From the NCBI GenBank assembly GCA_947623455.1, contig OX392527.1:51566401-51630400 (forward strand): a stretch of DNA of 64,000 nt, read 5' to 3'. A model generated the notes under the pieces. The model had not been told where the DNA came from and made no database searches. It was given only the letters and a program-made list of their open reading frames with translations. This stretch comes from Mimachlamys varia. Its lineage: Eukaryota; Mollusca; Bivalvia; Pectinida; Pectinidae. Made by a program: the position numbers and the translations under genes. Numbering within the stretch: position 1 is the first letter of the stretch; each line of letters starts with the position of its first letter. Below are positions 46,055 to 55,819 of the stretch, piece after piece.

Positions 46055-47108
46055 TTACTGAGCAACCATTCCGTGCACTCGAAGAGATGGGAGACCGTCC
46101 GGGTATAGTGGTGGTAGGAAATTAACAGAGGCTGAGGTCCTCATAGTTCCCCGGGGGACGGGTAAACGGACTCTCTCTACTGACAATGCGCTGCTCCTAA
46201 TGGTTTCCTTCCCAGGTACAGACGGGTTACTCCCCTTTGGCACAGTTTTTCTACGGCGACCAGCTCTGAAGCTCGGCATGTTTATTGGTTGACAAGTTTC
46301 TGTAGCTGTAGTCGCATTTTTACTTTTATTCACCGTCTTCTTTTGAAATTCAGTTGTCGGTACATTTTTTATCGGTGGTAAAAAATAATCGGATCCTCTT
46401 TTTGTTCTCTTGGTTGCGTTTTTCTTTCCAGACATTGTCTTCTTAATTTTATCTGTAAGAAAAACCGGACAAAAGTTAAATCAAGAGCCTTTTTCTATTG
46501 CTTTCGTGTAATTGTTAAGCATAACATCAAGAAATATCCTCTTAGTTTTTGACGAAAAAATGAGCAGGCGATTCCGCATTTCATTTTTCATTACCTCTTA
46601 TTGTTGTTAAATATTGTTAAACATGTTGACACTGGAAGAACTCTTCCTTTTACTCAAGGTAATGTAAATATAGTCGACCTTCGTTAACTCGAACTCTTAT
46701 AACTCGACAATCCCGTTTAATAAGATTATTTCGTCGGTCTCAGCCAAACTTTGCACTTAACCTTTAAACTTAGGTAACTCGAATACTTGGATAAGTCGAA
46801 GTTACCCATGGTCACTGTCGCCTTCGAGATAACGAAGTCCTATTTTTAAATGTGAAATTACCTTTGCTGTCCAAACTGATCAGAGACGCCTTTCTTGGAC
46901 TGTCCGGGCGGATGTGGTCACTCCATGGCTCACTAATCACGGTTGGAGAGCCCGGGATCGGAGACAATACCTGGACAGATCCAGCGTTGCTGTAGTACAT
47001 GGTTGTTTCGCCGATTACCATACACCTATCCTTCATCGTTTTCTTTAGATGAATGCCTCGGAAAGACTCCGGGTTAGGAAATAGTTGCTGGTCTTTTTTA
47101 GTAAGCAT
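46055..47108 (-). CDS. tandem-cluster gene copy 2, two exons, unknown basic protein of 214 residues
   Basis: Exon 1 is 46862-47108 (ATG at 47108, donor GTAATT). Exon 2 is 46055-46452 (acceptor CTTACAG, stop TAA). As in copy 1, 247 + 398 nt join in frame, across a 409-nt intron. The product starts MLTKKDQQLFPNPESFRG, has DKIKKTMSGKKNATKRTKRG at the splice junction, and ends FLPPLYPDGLPSLRVHGMVA plus Q. It shares AGRRRKTVPKG with copy 1 and KSKNATTATETC with copies 3-5, so it is intermediate between them. The intron carries a Tigger-like MITE (46671-46840). Paired CREs lie 134 bp upstream. An in-frame ATG at 46435 could allow a shorter exon-2-only product, but I prefer the spliced form because exon 1 keeps frame, ATG and donor in four copies. 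Confidence 0.72.
46671..46840. mobile_element. Tigger-like MITE in the intron of copy 2
   Basis: tagtcgaccttcgttaactc at the left pairs with gagataacgaagtcc at the right. The same element sits at the same place in copies 3 and 4, where the left end is better preserved as CAGTCGACCCACGTTAACTC. Confidence 0.65.
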
Positions 47109-47241
47109 ATTCCGGCTTTGTAGTTAAAAGTAAAGTCCGATAGTAAGAGCAGTGAAAATAAGCAGTCAGTCGGTCTGAAATCTACTGTCGTAGTTATGGG
47201 ACGCAATCATTATGGGTATCAATTATGACATAATGTAATGG

Positions 47242-47266
47242 TGACGTCATAGTTATTGTGACGTCA
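47242..47266. promoter_or_regulatory. paired CRE sites upstream of cluster copy 2
   Basis: TGACGTCA at 47242-47249 and 47259-47266, with the same spacing as copy 1 and 134 bp from the ATG. Confidence 0.65.
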
Positions 47267-47276
47267 TCCTTTTATT

Positions 47277-49565
47277 AATCTGTTTGTGAAGGCCCCGCAA
47301 CATGTAGTGGCGGACACCTTATGGTGGTCCCTCGTCCGTCCGTTCAAAACACACTCGTTCCCGCTCCATGTATTTCTAACCAGTAATAGTAGAGAATTGA
47401 AACTGTGCATGACTGTTAACCACTATTAGATAATACGACCTTCATCCAAGGAGGAGAAAAAAAAAACAATAAAAAAAAATGTCTTATTGCGACTAACATG
47501 CTGAAATGAAGAGCTGACTTGTTTGTTCAAACGAACGATCATTGGACCGTTTTCAATGTCACATGTCAAATATGTTTAAAATATCCCAATGACTATTTCT
47601 GAATGACCGCGATGCCTAGGGAGATGATATTTGGTCAGTAACATACTGAGATGAAAGCACACAAAGATAATTCAAACGAATGACCTTTAGTTATGCTGAT
47701 ATATCCAAGTTCATGGATCAAATATGGTTAAATGCGGTTTTTTGTTGTTGTTGTTTTTTACATGTAACGAAACGGACCAAGTTGATAATATTTGGCTAGT
47801 AGCATTGGTCGGGTAAAGGGATATAAAGGTTTTGTTTTTATGTTTGTAAGTTGTTTTTTTTTTGTAAAGTAACATCAAGAAGGTTTTTGTTTCCAATGAA
47901 TGACTTTTGCCTATTTGTTTAGGTCAGTTGGAACAAGAATATTAAACCAAAAGATCCAGTGTAACGACACATTAAAATTTTCTATGAATTGTGTTCAACT
48001 TAATGTCCTTCTTTGACTTTAAATGTCAAAGTGGTCACATGTTGAATTGTTTTGATTCAAACACGAATGTTTTGCCTGTAGTAATCCCCCGCAAAACGCC
48101 CATCCGTCTGTCCGATCAAGGGCCTTTTCCCATTAATATCTTACTGTTTAGATACTGTAGAAGTGGAATTTTTTTGCGGTGTGGAAATTTTCGCTTATTT
48201 CGCTGACATTACATTCCCGCGAATATAATCACAAGCGATCATATTGAACACCTCTCGAACTCGACAGTGTATAGTAGTATTATAGGTACACAGTGCTAAA
48301 CAGCATGACTGACAGCGCGAAAAAAAAGTCCACGCCGCGAACGGTTTGACGGCTGACTTAGCGAAAAAAAAAACACGCGCAAAAATATCGGATTTTACAG
48401 TATCAAGTGTGAGTTGTATACCAGATGAACGATTAAGACGTATTGGGCATCTTGTATAAAACAGAATCTGAAGACGGACTGCACATACGCCGGAGTCCCT
48501 AGGTAAAAGGATCGAAAAAGAAAATAAAGAAACACTAATATCACTACAAACGTGTCATATATGGTGGCTGACTGGGGACTTTTTCAAATATTTTTTTATG
48601 CCTGTATTTCATTTTACAAAGTGCCGTTACCACACCGTTTCGTGAAACAAAGCGGCAGTTTTTTCGCCATTTCATAAAACAAAATGGCCTCAATAAACCT
48701 TTCACAGAAACACAAAAAAGAGTCGATGCTTCGTCACAGCGACACTATGGAAAATCGTAAAAGCAAAACTTTTTGTAGTATGTTAGCTGTTCATATGTCA
48801 TAAAATCAAGACCTTACTACACTTCAAGTATTAGCTTTCCAAAAAGCTAAGAGAGCTTCCAACAGCATTATTAATTAATGGATAAAAATAGTAAATGCAG
48901 AGACCGATCTTTATGCAAATTCTGGTTTAGTTATGCTGGTCGCTTATTCTAAAGAGAAATAAATCAGATTCGCGGGAAAAATAGTAAACATAGAATCCTC
49001 GGCTGATTCGGTAAACCATCGGTAGAGGGCACTCGTCACATCAAATTCCTCACATACATAAGGTTTATACCCCTTCAGGTATAATAATATTAATATTTCT
49101 GTCGTGTTTAATGATCCATTTATCTTATATAACATGTATAACACTTCAGTTAATAAAAAAATAATCAAACATTTCCCTTCGGTAGATTCCGTAACAAAAC
49201 AACAGCACTACCGCACATGGAATAGTAGAATAATTCGAAATAACCTTGTAAAATACGTTCGGACCTCTCACACTTTATCATTGATAATTGTTTGCAAGTA
49301 ATCCCTCGAATGGTATCATCCCGGGATGGTATCAGTAAGTGTACATAAAAAAACATCCGGAGAAGAATGAAAATATTACTTCTAATAAAAACACTATAAA
49401 GTAAAAGACAAAACAATAACTCTTTAAAAGCAGTTTGTTTGAATTTTAATATTCAAATTCGACTCGTTCAATATTTTGTTAAATTTCGTTTTCAATTTAA
49501 TAAATTGTCTGCGCATCGCAATGTGAATCTTTATTCATTGAAAGTCTATATCGTGTGAAAGCTGA
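47277..49565. repeat. cluster spacer type I, second copy
   Basis: Close copy of 43740-46040. The differences are mostly single bases and small indels, which break the short frames seen in the first copy. Confidence 0.85.
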
Positions 49566-49578
49566 TGTGTTTTATTCT

Positions 49579-50635
49579 TTACTGAGCAACCATTCCGTGC
49601 ACTCGAAGTGATGGGAGACCGTCTGGGTATAGAGATGGTAGGAATTTCACAGAGGCTGAGGTCCTCATTGTTCCACGGGAGACGGGTAAACGGACCGTCT
49701 CTAATGACAATGCGCTGCTCCTAACGGATTCCTTGCCAGGTACAGACGGGTTACTTCCCTTTGCCATAGCTTTTCGTCCTCGACTAGCTCTGAAGCTCGG
49801 CATGTTTATTGGTTGACAAGTTTCTGTAGCTGTAGTCGCATTTTTACTTTTATTTGCCGTCTTCTTTTGAAATTCAGTAGTCGGTACATTTTTTATCGGT
49901 GGTAAACAATAATCGGATCCTCTTTTTGTTCTCTTGGATGCGTTTTTCTTTCCAGACATTGTCTTCTTAATTTTGTCTGTAATTAAGAAAAACCGGACAC
50001 AGGTTAAATCAAGAGCCTTTTTCTATTGCTTTCGTGTAATTGTTAAGCATAACATCAAGAAATATACTCTTAGTTATTGACAAAAAAATGAGCAGGCGAT
50101 TCCGCATTTCATTTTTCAACACCTCTTATTGTTGTTAAATATTGTTAAATATGTTGGCACTCGAAGAACACTTCTTTTACTCAAGGTAATGCAAATACAG
50201 TCGACCCACGTTAACTCGAACTTTTATAACTCGACAATCCCGTTTAATAAGATTATTTCGTCGGTCTCAGCCAAATATTACACTTAACCTTTAAACTTAG
50301 GTAACTCGAATTATTGGATAAGTCGAAGTTACACATGGTCACTGTCGACTTCGAGATAACGAAGTCATTTTTCTAAATGTGAAATTACCTTTGCTGTCCA
50401 AACTGATCAGAGACGCCTTTCTTGGACTGTCCGGGCGGATGTGGTCACTCCATGGCTCACTGATCAGAGTTGGAGAGCCCGGGATCGGAGACAATACCTG
50501 GACAGATCCAGCGTTGCTGTAGTACATGGTTGTTTCGCCGATTACCATACACCTATCCTTCATCGTTTTCTTTAGATGAATGCCTCTGAAAGACTCCGGG
50601 TTAGGAAATAGTTGCTGGTCTTTTTTAGTAAGCAT
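49579..50635 (-). CDS. tandem-cluster gene copy 3, two exons, unknown basic protein of 214 residues
   Basis: Exon 1 is 50389-50635 and exon 2 is 49579-49976, with the same lengths and phase as copies 1 and 2. The donor is GTAATT and the acceptor TTACAG, with a duplicated aatta before it. It carries ASRGRKAMAKG where copies 1 and 2 have AGRRRKTVPKG, a trait shared with copies 4 and 5. A few changes in the conserved tail are private to this copy (ETVRLPVSRG, FLPSLY). The frame is intact throughout. AATAAA follows the stop at 49571-49576. Product family unknown. Confidence 0.72.
50198..50366. mobile_element. Tigger-like MITE in the intron of copy 3
   Basis: CAGTCGACCCACGTTAACTC at the left and actgtcgacttcgagataac followed by gaagtc at the right form the termini. 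Orthologous in position to 46671-46840. Confidence 0.68.
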
Positions 50636-50768
50636 ATTCCGGCTTTGTAGTTAAAAGTAAAGTCCGATAGTAAGAGCAGTGAAAAAAAGCAGTCAGTCGG
50701 TCTGAAATCTACTGTCGTAGTTATGGGACGCAAGCATTATGGGTATCAATTATGACACAATGTAATAG

Positions 50769-50793
50769 TTACGTCATAGTCATTGTGACGTCA
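50769..50793. promoter_or_regulatory. paired CRE-type sites upstream of cluster copy 3
   Basis: TTACGTCA at 50769-50776 (one base off the palindrome, still a bZIP-type site) and TGACGTCA at 50786-50793, 134 bp upstream of the ATG. Confidence 0.6.
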
Positions 50794-50799
50794 TCCTTT

Positions 50800-52410
50800 T
50801 GTTAACCAGTTTGTTAGGTCCCCGCCACATATAGTGTCGGAGTCTGGATTACGATCGCTCGTCCGTCCGTACTTCCGTCCGAAACATTCGTTTCCGTTCC
50901 ATTTGTAACCTGTCACAACAGAGTGATGGAACTTGGCATCCTTCATTCATGTTTGTTCTACAGCGGTCTAGGTATCAAACTTTGGATTTTCTTAGTACCC
51001 CTTTATTATGAAACACATTCATTTCTGCTGCATACTTATGTTTCTAACCTGTCAAAGAAAAGCGATGAAACTTCACATGATTATCAACGACTATTAGATA
51101 ATGCGACCTTTACCATAGAGAAAAAGTTCAAGAATGTATGATTTCTTCAAACTTTTGAAGGTGTACGCCAAGGCGATGCCAACAGTACCTCACTGTATCG
51201 AATTACGCTTAACAATTACTGACAAAACCTCAAACATCACAACAAAGGTCTGGCTCATATTTTGCATTTCTTAAACTCCTTAAAAAAATTAAGGCATATA
51301 ATCCCTTCGGCTGATCGGACGCCGAAGGTCCTACCAAATCAGCAAAATTATTTTTTTTTCATGTTTTATGTATATTCTGTTCATGTGATGTAACGTGTAT
51401 TTTATGTGTCTTGATAAAGGGGCGGATAGCCTTGAAAATTTGACAATTTGTTTGTCCGTTCTGTCGCTATTACTTCCACGATCATATATCTATTTCAAGT
51501 AAGACGCATCCAACCAACATTTGTTTGTTAGGATCCAGTACATAGAGTGGATCATACCGTCGATATTACTTACTAGACCAAATTTATTTTAGCTACATGT
51601 ATATGTACATGTACAAGAACTGACCAAACCTCAAACCTCACAAAAATGGTCTGGCTCATATTTTTGCATTTCTCAAACTGCTAGATAACTTATTACATCA
51701 TTATGAAGCAAAATTGAAGCAAGGTGTGAACTGACCAAACTTTAATGACATCGGATCAAAGGTCAAATCCAATTTTACATCCCTGTAACCTCTAAATTAT
51801 GGTCATATTATAACATAGTGGGGCCCCCTCCTGACATGTCATTGTATTAGGTTTGCTGAAACTTTGTATGCAACTCATTTGTAATTAATCTATAATTGTG
51901 CACTGGTGTAGCCTTAATGGTGCTTTAAGGCTTTATATCTACCTGCTATTCCACTGAATATTCCTATTCTTCATAATAGTTTGCCCTTATGTAGACACAA
52001 TGATAATTTTGGTACTCACAATATATTTACTTTATGTTGCAACATAAAAAAGTCTAACATTTCCCATCGGTAGATTCCATAACATAACAGCAACGCCATA
52101 GCACGTGAAATATCAGAATATTTGGACCTCTCTGGCTTTATCAATGATAATTTTTGAGCAAGTAATCCACCTAATTCTCCTTATTTGAATGGTATCATCC
52201 TGGAATAGTAGCAAAAAGTTTAGATAAAAAAAAAACTCTTCTAATAAAAACACTATCAAGTAAAAGACAAAAAAAATAACTCTTAGTTTGTTTGAATTTT
52301 AATATTCAAATTCGACTCGTTCAATATTTTTGGTTTCAAAATAATAATTTGTCTGTGCATTGCAATATGAATCTTTTTTCATTGAAAGTCTATAACGTGT
52401 GAAAGTTGAT
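50800..52410. repeat. cluster spacer type II, first copy
   Basis: The spacer between copies 3 and 4. It is nearly identical to 53643-55232 and differs from type I except at its two ends. It contains the CCTTCGGC hairpin (51304-51328) and the aaggggcggatagccttgaa repeat also found at 62.5 and 63.1 kb. A 72-residue frame recurs in both type II copies (50923-51141 and 53766-53984), but with no supporting signal. Confidence 0.85.
51304..51328. repeat. CCTTCGGC hairpin, orientation 1
   Basis: CCTTCGGC and GCCGAAGG are perfect 8-bp arms around tgatcggac. Same orientation as 54147-54171 and opposite to 62473-62497. Confidence 0.88.
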
Positions 52411-52422
52411 GTGTTTTATTCT

Positions 52423-53478
52423 TTACTGAGCAAACATTCCGTGGACTCGAAGAAATGTGAGACAGCCCGGGTATAGTGGTGGTAGGAATTTTACAGAGGC
52501 TGAGGTTCTCTTAGTTCCCCGGGGGACGGGTAAACGGACTCTCTCTACTGACAATGTGCTGCTCCTAACGGATTCCTTGCCAGGTACAGACGGGTTACTT
52601 CCCTTTGCCATAGCTTTTCGTCCTCGACTAGCTCTGAAGCTCGGCATGTTTATTGGTTGACAAGTTTCTGTAGCTGTAGTCGCATTTTTACTTTTATTTG
52701 CCGTCTTCTTTTGAAATTCAGTAGTCGGTACATTTTTCATCGGTGGTAAACAATAATCGGATCCTCGTTTTGTTCTCTTGGATGCGTTTTTCTTTCCAGA
52801 CATTGTCTTCTTAATTTTGTCTGTAATTAAGAAAAACCTGACACAAGTTAAATCAAGAGCCTTATTCTATTGCTTTCGTGTAATTGTTAAGCATAACATC
52901 AAGAAATATACTCTTAGTTATTGACAAAAAAATGAGCAGGCGATTCCGCATTTCATTTTTAACACCTCTTATTGTTGTTAAATATTGTTAAATATGTTGG
53001 CACTCGAAGAACACTTCTTTTACTCAAGGTAATGCAAATACAGTCGACCCACGTTAACTCGAACTTTTATAACTCGACAATCCCGTTTAATAAGATTATG
53101 TCGTCGGTCTCAGCCAAATATTACACTTAACCTTTAAACTTAGGTAACTCGAATTATTGGATAAGTCGAAGTTACCCATGGTCATTGTCGACTTCGAGAT
53201 AACGAAGTCCTATTTCTAAATGTGAAATTACCTTTGCTGTCCAAACTGATCAGAGACGCCTTTCTTGGACTGTCCGGGCGGATGTGGTCACTCCATGGCT
53301 CACTGATCAGAGTTGGAGAGCCCGGGATCGGAGACAATACCTGGACAGATCCAGCGTTGCTGTAGTACATGGTTGTTTCGCCGATTACCATACACCTATC
53401 CTTCATCGTTTTCTTTAGATGGATGCCCCTGAATGACTCCGGGTTAGGAAATAGTTGCTGGTCTTTTTTAGTAAGCAT
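52423..53478 (-). CDS. tandem-cluster gene copy 4, two exons, unknown basic protein of 214 residues
   Basis: Exon 1 is 53232-53478 and exon 2 is 52423-52820, same lengths, phase and donor as copies 2 and 3. The protein differs from copy 3 mainly in the tail (LPVPRGTKRTSASVKFLPPL, then YPGCLTFLRVHGMFAQ), which it shares with copy 5. Frame intact. AATAAA at 52415-52420. Exon 1 is almost identical to that of copies 2 and 3. Confidence 0.72.
53041..53210. mobile_element. Tigger-like MITE in the intron of copy 4
   Basis: Same element and position as in copies 2 and 3. It begins CAGTCGACCCACG at 53041. Confidence 0.68.
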
Positions 53479-53611
53479 ATTCCGGCTTTGTAGCTAAAAG
53501 TAAAGTCCGATAGTAAGAGCAGTGAAAAAAAGCAGTCAGTCGGTCTGAAATCTACTGTCGTAGTTATGGGACGCAAGCATTATGGGTATCAATTATGACA
53601 CAATGTAATAG

Positions 53612-53636
53612 TTACGTCATAGTCATTGTGACGTCA
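53612..53636. promoter_or_regulatory. paired CRE-type sites upstream of cluster copy 4
   Basis: TTACGTCA at 53612-53619 and TGACGTCA at 53629-53636, 134 bp upstream of the ATG, as in copy 3. Confidence 0.6.
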
Positions 53637-53642
53637 TCCTTT

Positions 53643-55232
53643 TGTTAACCAGTTTGTTAGGTCCCCGCCACATATAGTGTCGGACTCTGGATTACGATCG
53701 CTCGTCCGTTCGCACTTCCGTCCGAAACATTCGTTTTCGTTCCATTTGTAACCTGTCACAACAGAGTGATGGAACTTGGCATCCTTCATTCATGTTTGTT
53801 CTACAGCGGTCTAGGTATCAAACTTTGGGTTTTCTTAGTACTCCTTTATTATGAAACACATTCATTTCTGCTGCATACTTATGTTTCTAACCTGTCAAAG
53901 AAAAGCGATGAAACTTTACATGATTATCAACGACTATTAGATAATGCGACCTTTACCACAGAGAAAAGGTTCAAGAATGTATGATTTCTTAAAAATTTTG
54001 AAGGTGTACGCCAAGGCGATGCCAACAGTACCTCACTGTATCTAATTACGCGTAACAATTACTGACAAAACCTCAAACATCACAACAAAGGTCTGGCTCA
54101 TATTTTGCATTTCTTAAACTCCTTAAAAAAATTAAGGCATATAATCCCTTCGGCTGATCGGACGCCGAAGGTCCTACCAAATCAGCAAATTTTTTTTTTC
54201 ATGTTTTATGTATATTCTGTTCATGTGATGTAACGTGTATTTTATGTGTCTTGATAAAGGGGCGGATAGCCTTGAAAATTTGACAAATTGTTTGTCCGTT
54301 CTGTCGCTATTACTTCCACGATCATATATTTATTTCAAGTAGTACGCATCCAACCAACATTTGTTTGTTAGGATCCAGTACATAGAGTAGATCATACCGT
54401 CGAAATTACTTACTAGACCAAATTTATTTTAGCTATATATATATATGTACATGTACAATAACTGACCAAACCTCAAACCTCACAAAAAAGGTCTAGCTCA
54501 TATTTTGCATTTCTCAAACTGCTAGATAACTTATTACATCATTATGAAGCAAAATTGAAGCAAGGTGTGAACTGACCAAACTTTAATGACATCGGATCAA
54601 AGGTCAAATCAAATTTTATATCCCTGTAACTTCTAAATTATGGTCAAATTATAACATAGTGGGGCCCCCTCCTGACATGTCATTGTATTAGGTTTGCTGA
54701 AACTTTGTATGCAACTAATTTGTTGGTGTAGCCTTAATGGTGCTTTAAGGCTTTATATCTACCTGTTATTCACCTGAATTTGCCTATGCTTCATAATAGT
54801 TTGCCCTTATGTAGACACAATGATAATTTTGGTACTCACAATATATTTACTTTATGTTGCAACATAAAAGAAAGTCTAACATTTCCCATCGGTAGATTCC
54901 ATAACATAACAGCAACGCCATAGCACGTGGAATATCAGAATATCTGGACCTCTCTGGCTTTATCAATGATAATTTTTGAGCAAGTAATCCACCTAATTCT
55001 CCTTATTTGAATGGTATCATCCTGGAATAGGAGCAAAAAGTTTAGATAAAAAAAAAACTCTTCTAATAAAAACACTATCAAGTAAAAGACAAAAAAAATA
55101 ACTCTTAGTTTGTTTGAATTTTAATATTCAAATTCGACTCGTTCAATATTTTTGGTTTCAAAATAATAATTTGTCTGTGCATTGCAATATGAATCTTTTT
55201 TCATTGAAAGTCTATAACGTGTGAAAGTTGAT
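53643..55232. repeat. cluster spacer type II, second copy
   Basis: Near-identical repeat of 50800-52410, including a CCTTCGGC hairpin at 54147-54171. Confidence 0.85.
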
Positions 55233-55244
55233 GTGTTTTATTCT

Positions 55245-55642
55245 TTACTGAGCAAACATTCCGTGGACTCGAAGAAATGTGAGACAGCCCGGGTATAGTG
55301 GTGGTAGGAATTTTACAGAGGCTGAGGTTCTCTTAGTTCCCCGGGGTACGGGTAAACGGACTCTCTCTACTGACAATGTGCTGCTCCTAACGGATTCCTT
55401 GCCAGGTACAGACGGGTTACTTCCCTTTGCCATAGCTTTTCGTCCTCGACTAGCTCTGAAGCTCGGCATGTTTATTGGTTGACAAGTTTCTGTAGCTGTA
55501 GTCGCATTTTTACTTTCATTCACCGTCTTCTTTTGAAATTCAGTTGTCGGTACATTTTTTATCGGTGGTAAACAATAATCGGATCCTCTTTTTGTTCTCT
55601 TGGTTGCGTTTTTCTTTCCAGACATTGTCTTCTTAAATTTGT
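55245..55642 (-). pseudogene. tandem-cluster copy 5, exon 2 only
   Basis: The 398-nt exon 2 is intact, with its acceptor (TTACAG) and stop, and AATAAA follows at 55237-55242. Intron homology continues to about 55810 and then ends. No exon 1, promoter or CRE pair occurs upstream. The frame has no stop before the acceptor, so an unspliced reading could start further up, but with no shared promoter it is best treated as a 5'-truncated copy at the edge of the array. Confidence 0.75.
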
Positions 55643-55819
55643 CTGTAAGAAAAACCGGATACAAGTTAAATCAAGAGTCCTTTTCTATAGCTTTCGTATA
55701 ATTGTTAAGCATAACATCAAGAAATATACTCTTAGTTATTGACAAAAAAATGAGCAGGCGATTCCGCATCTCATATTTCATTTTTCAAAACCTGTTTATT
55801 GTTGTTAAATATGTTGCAC

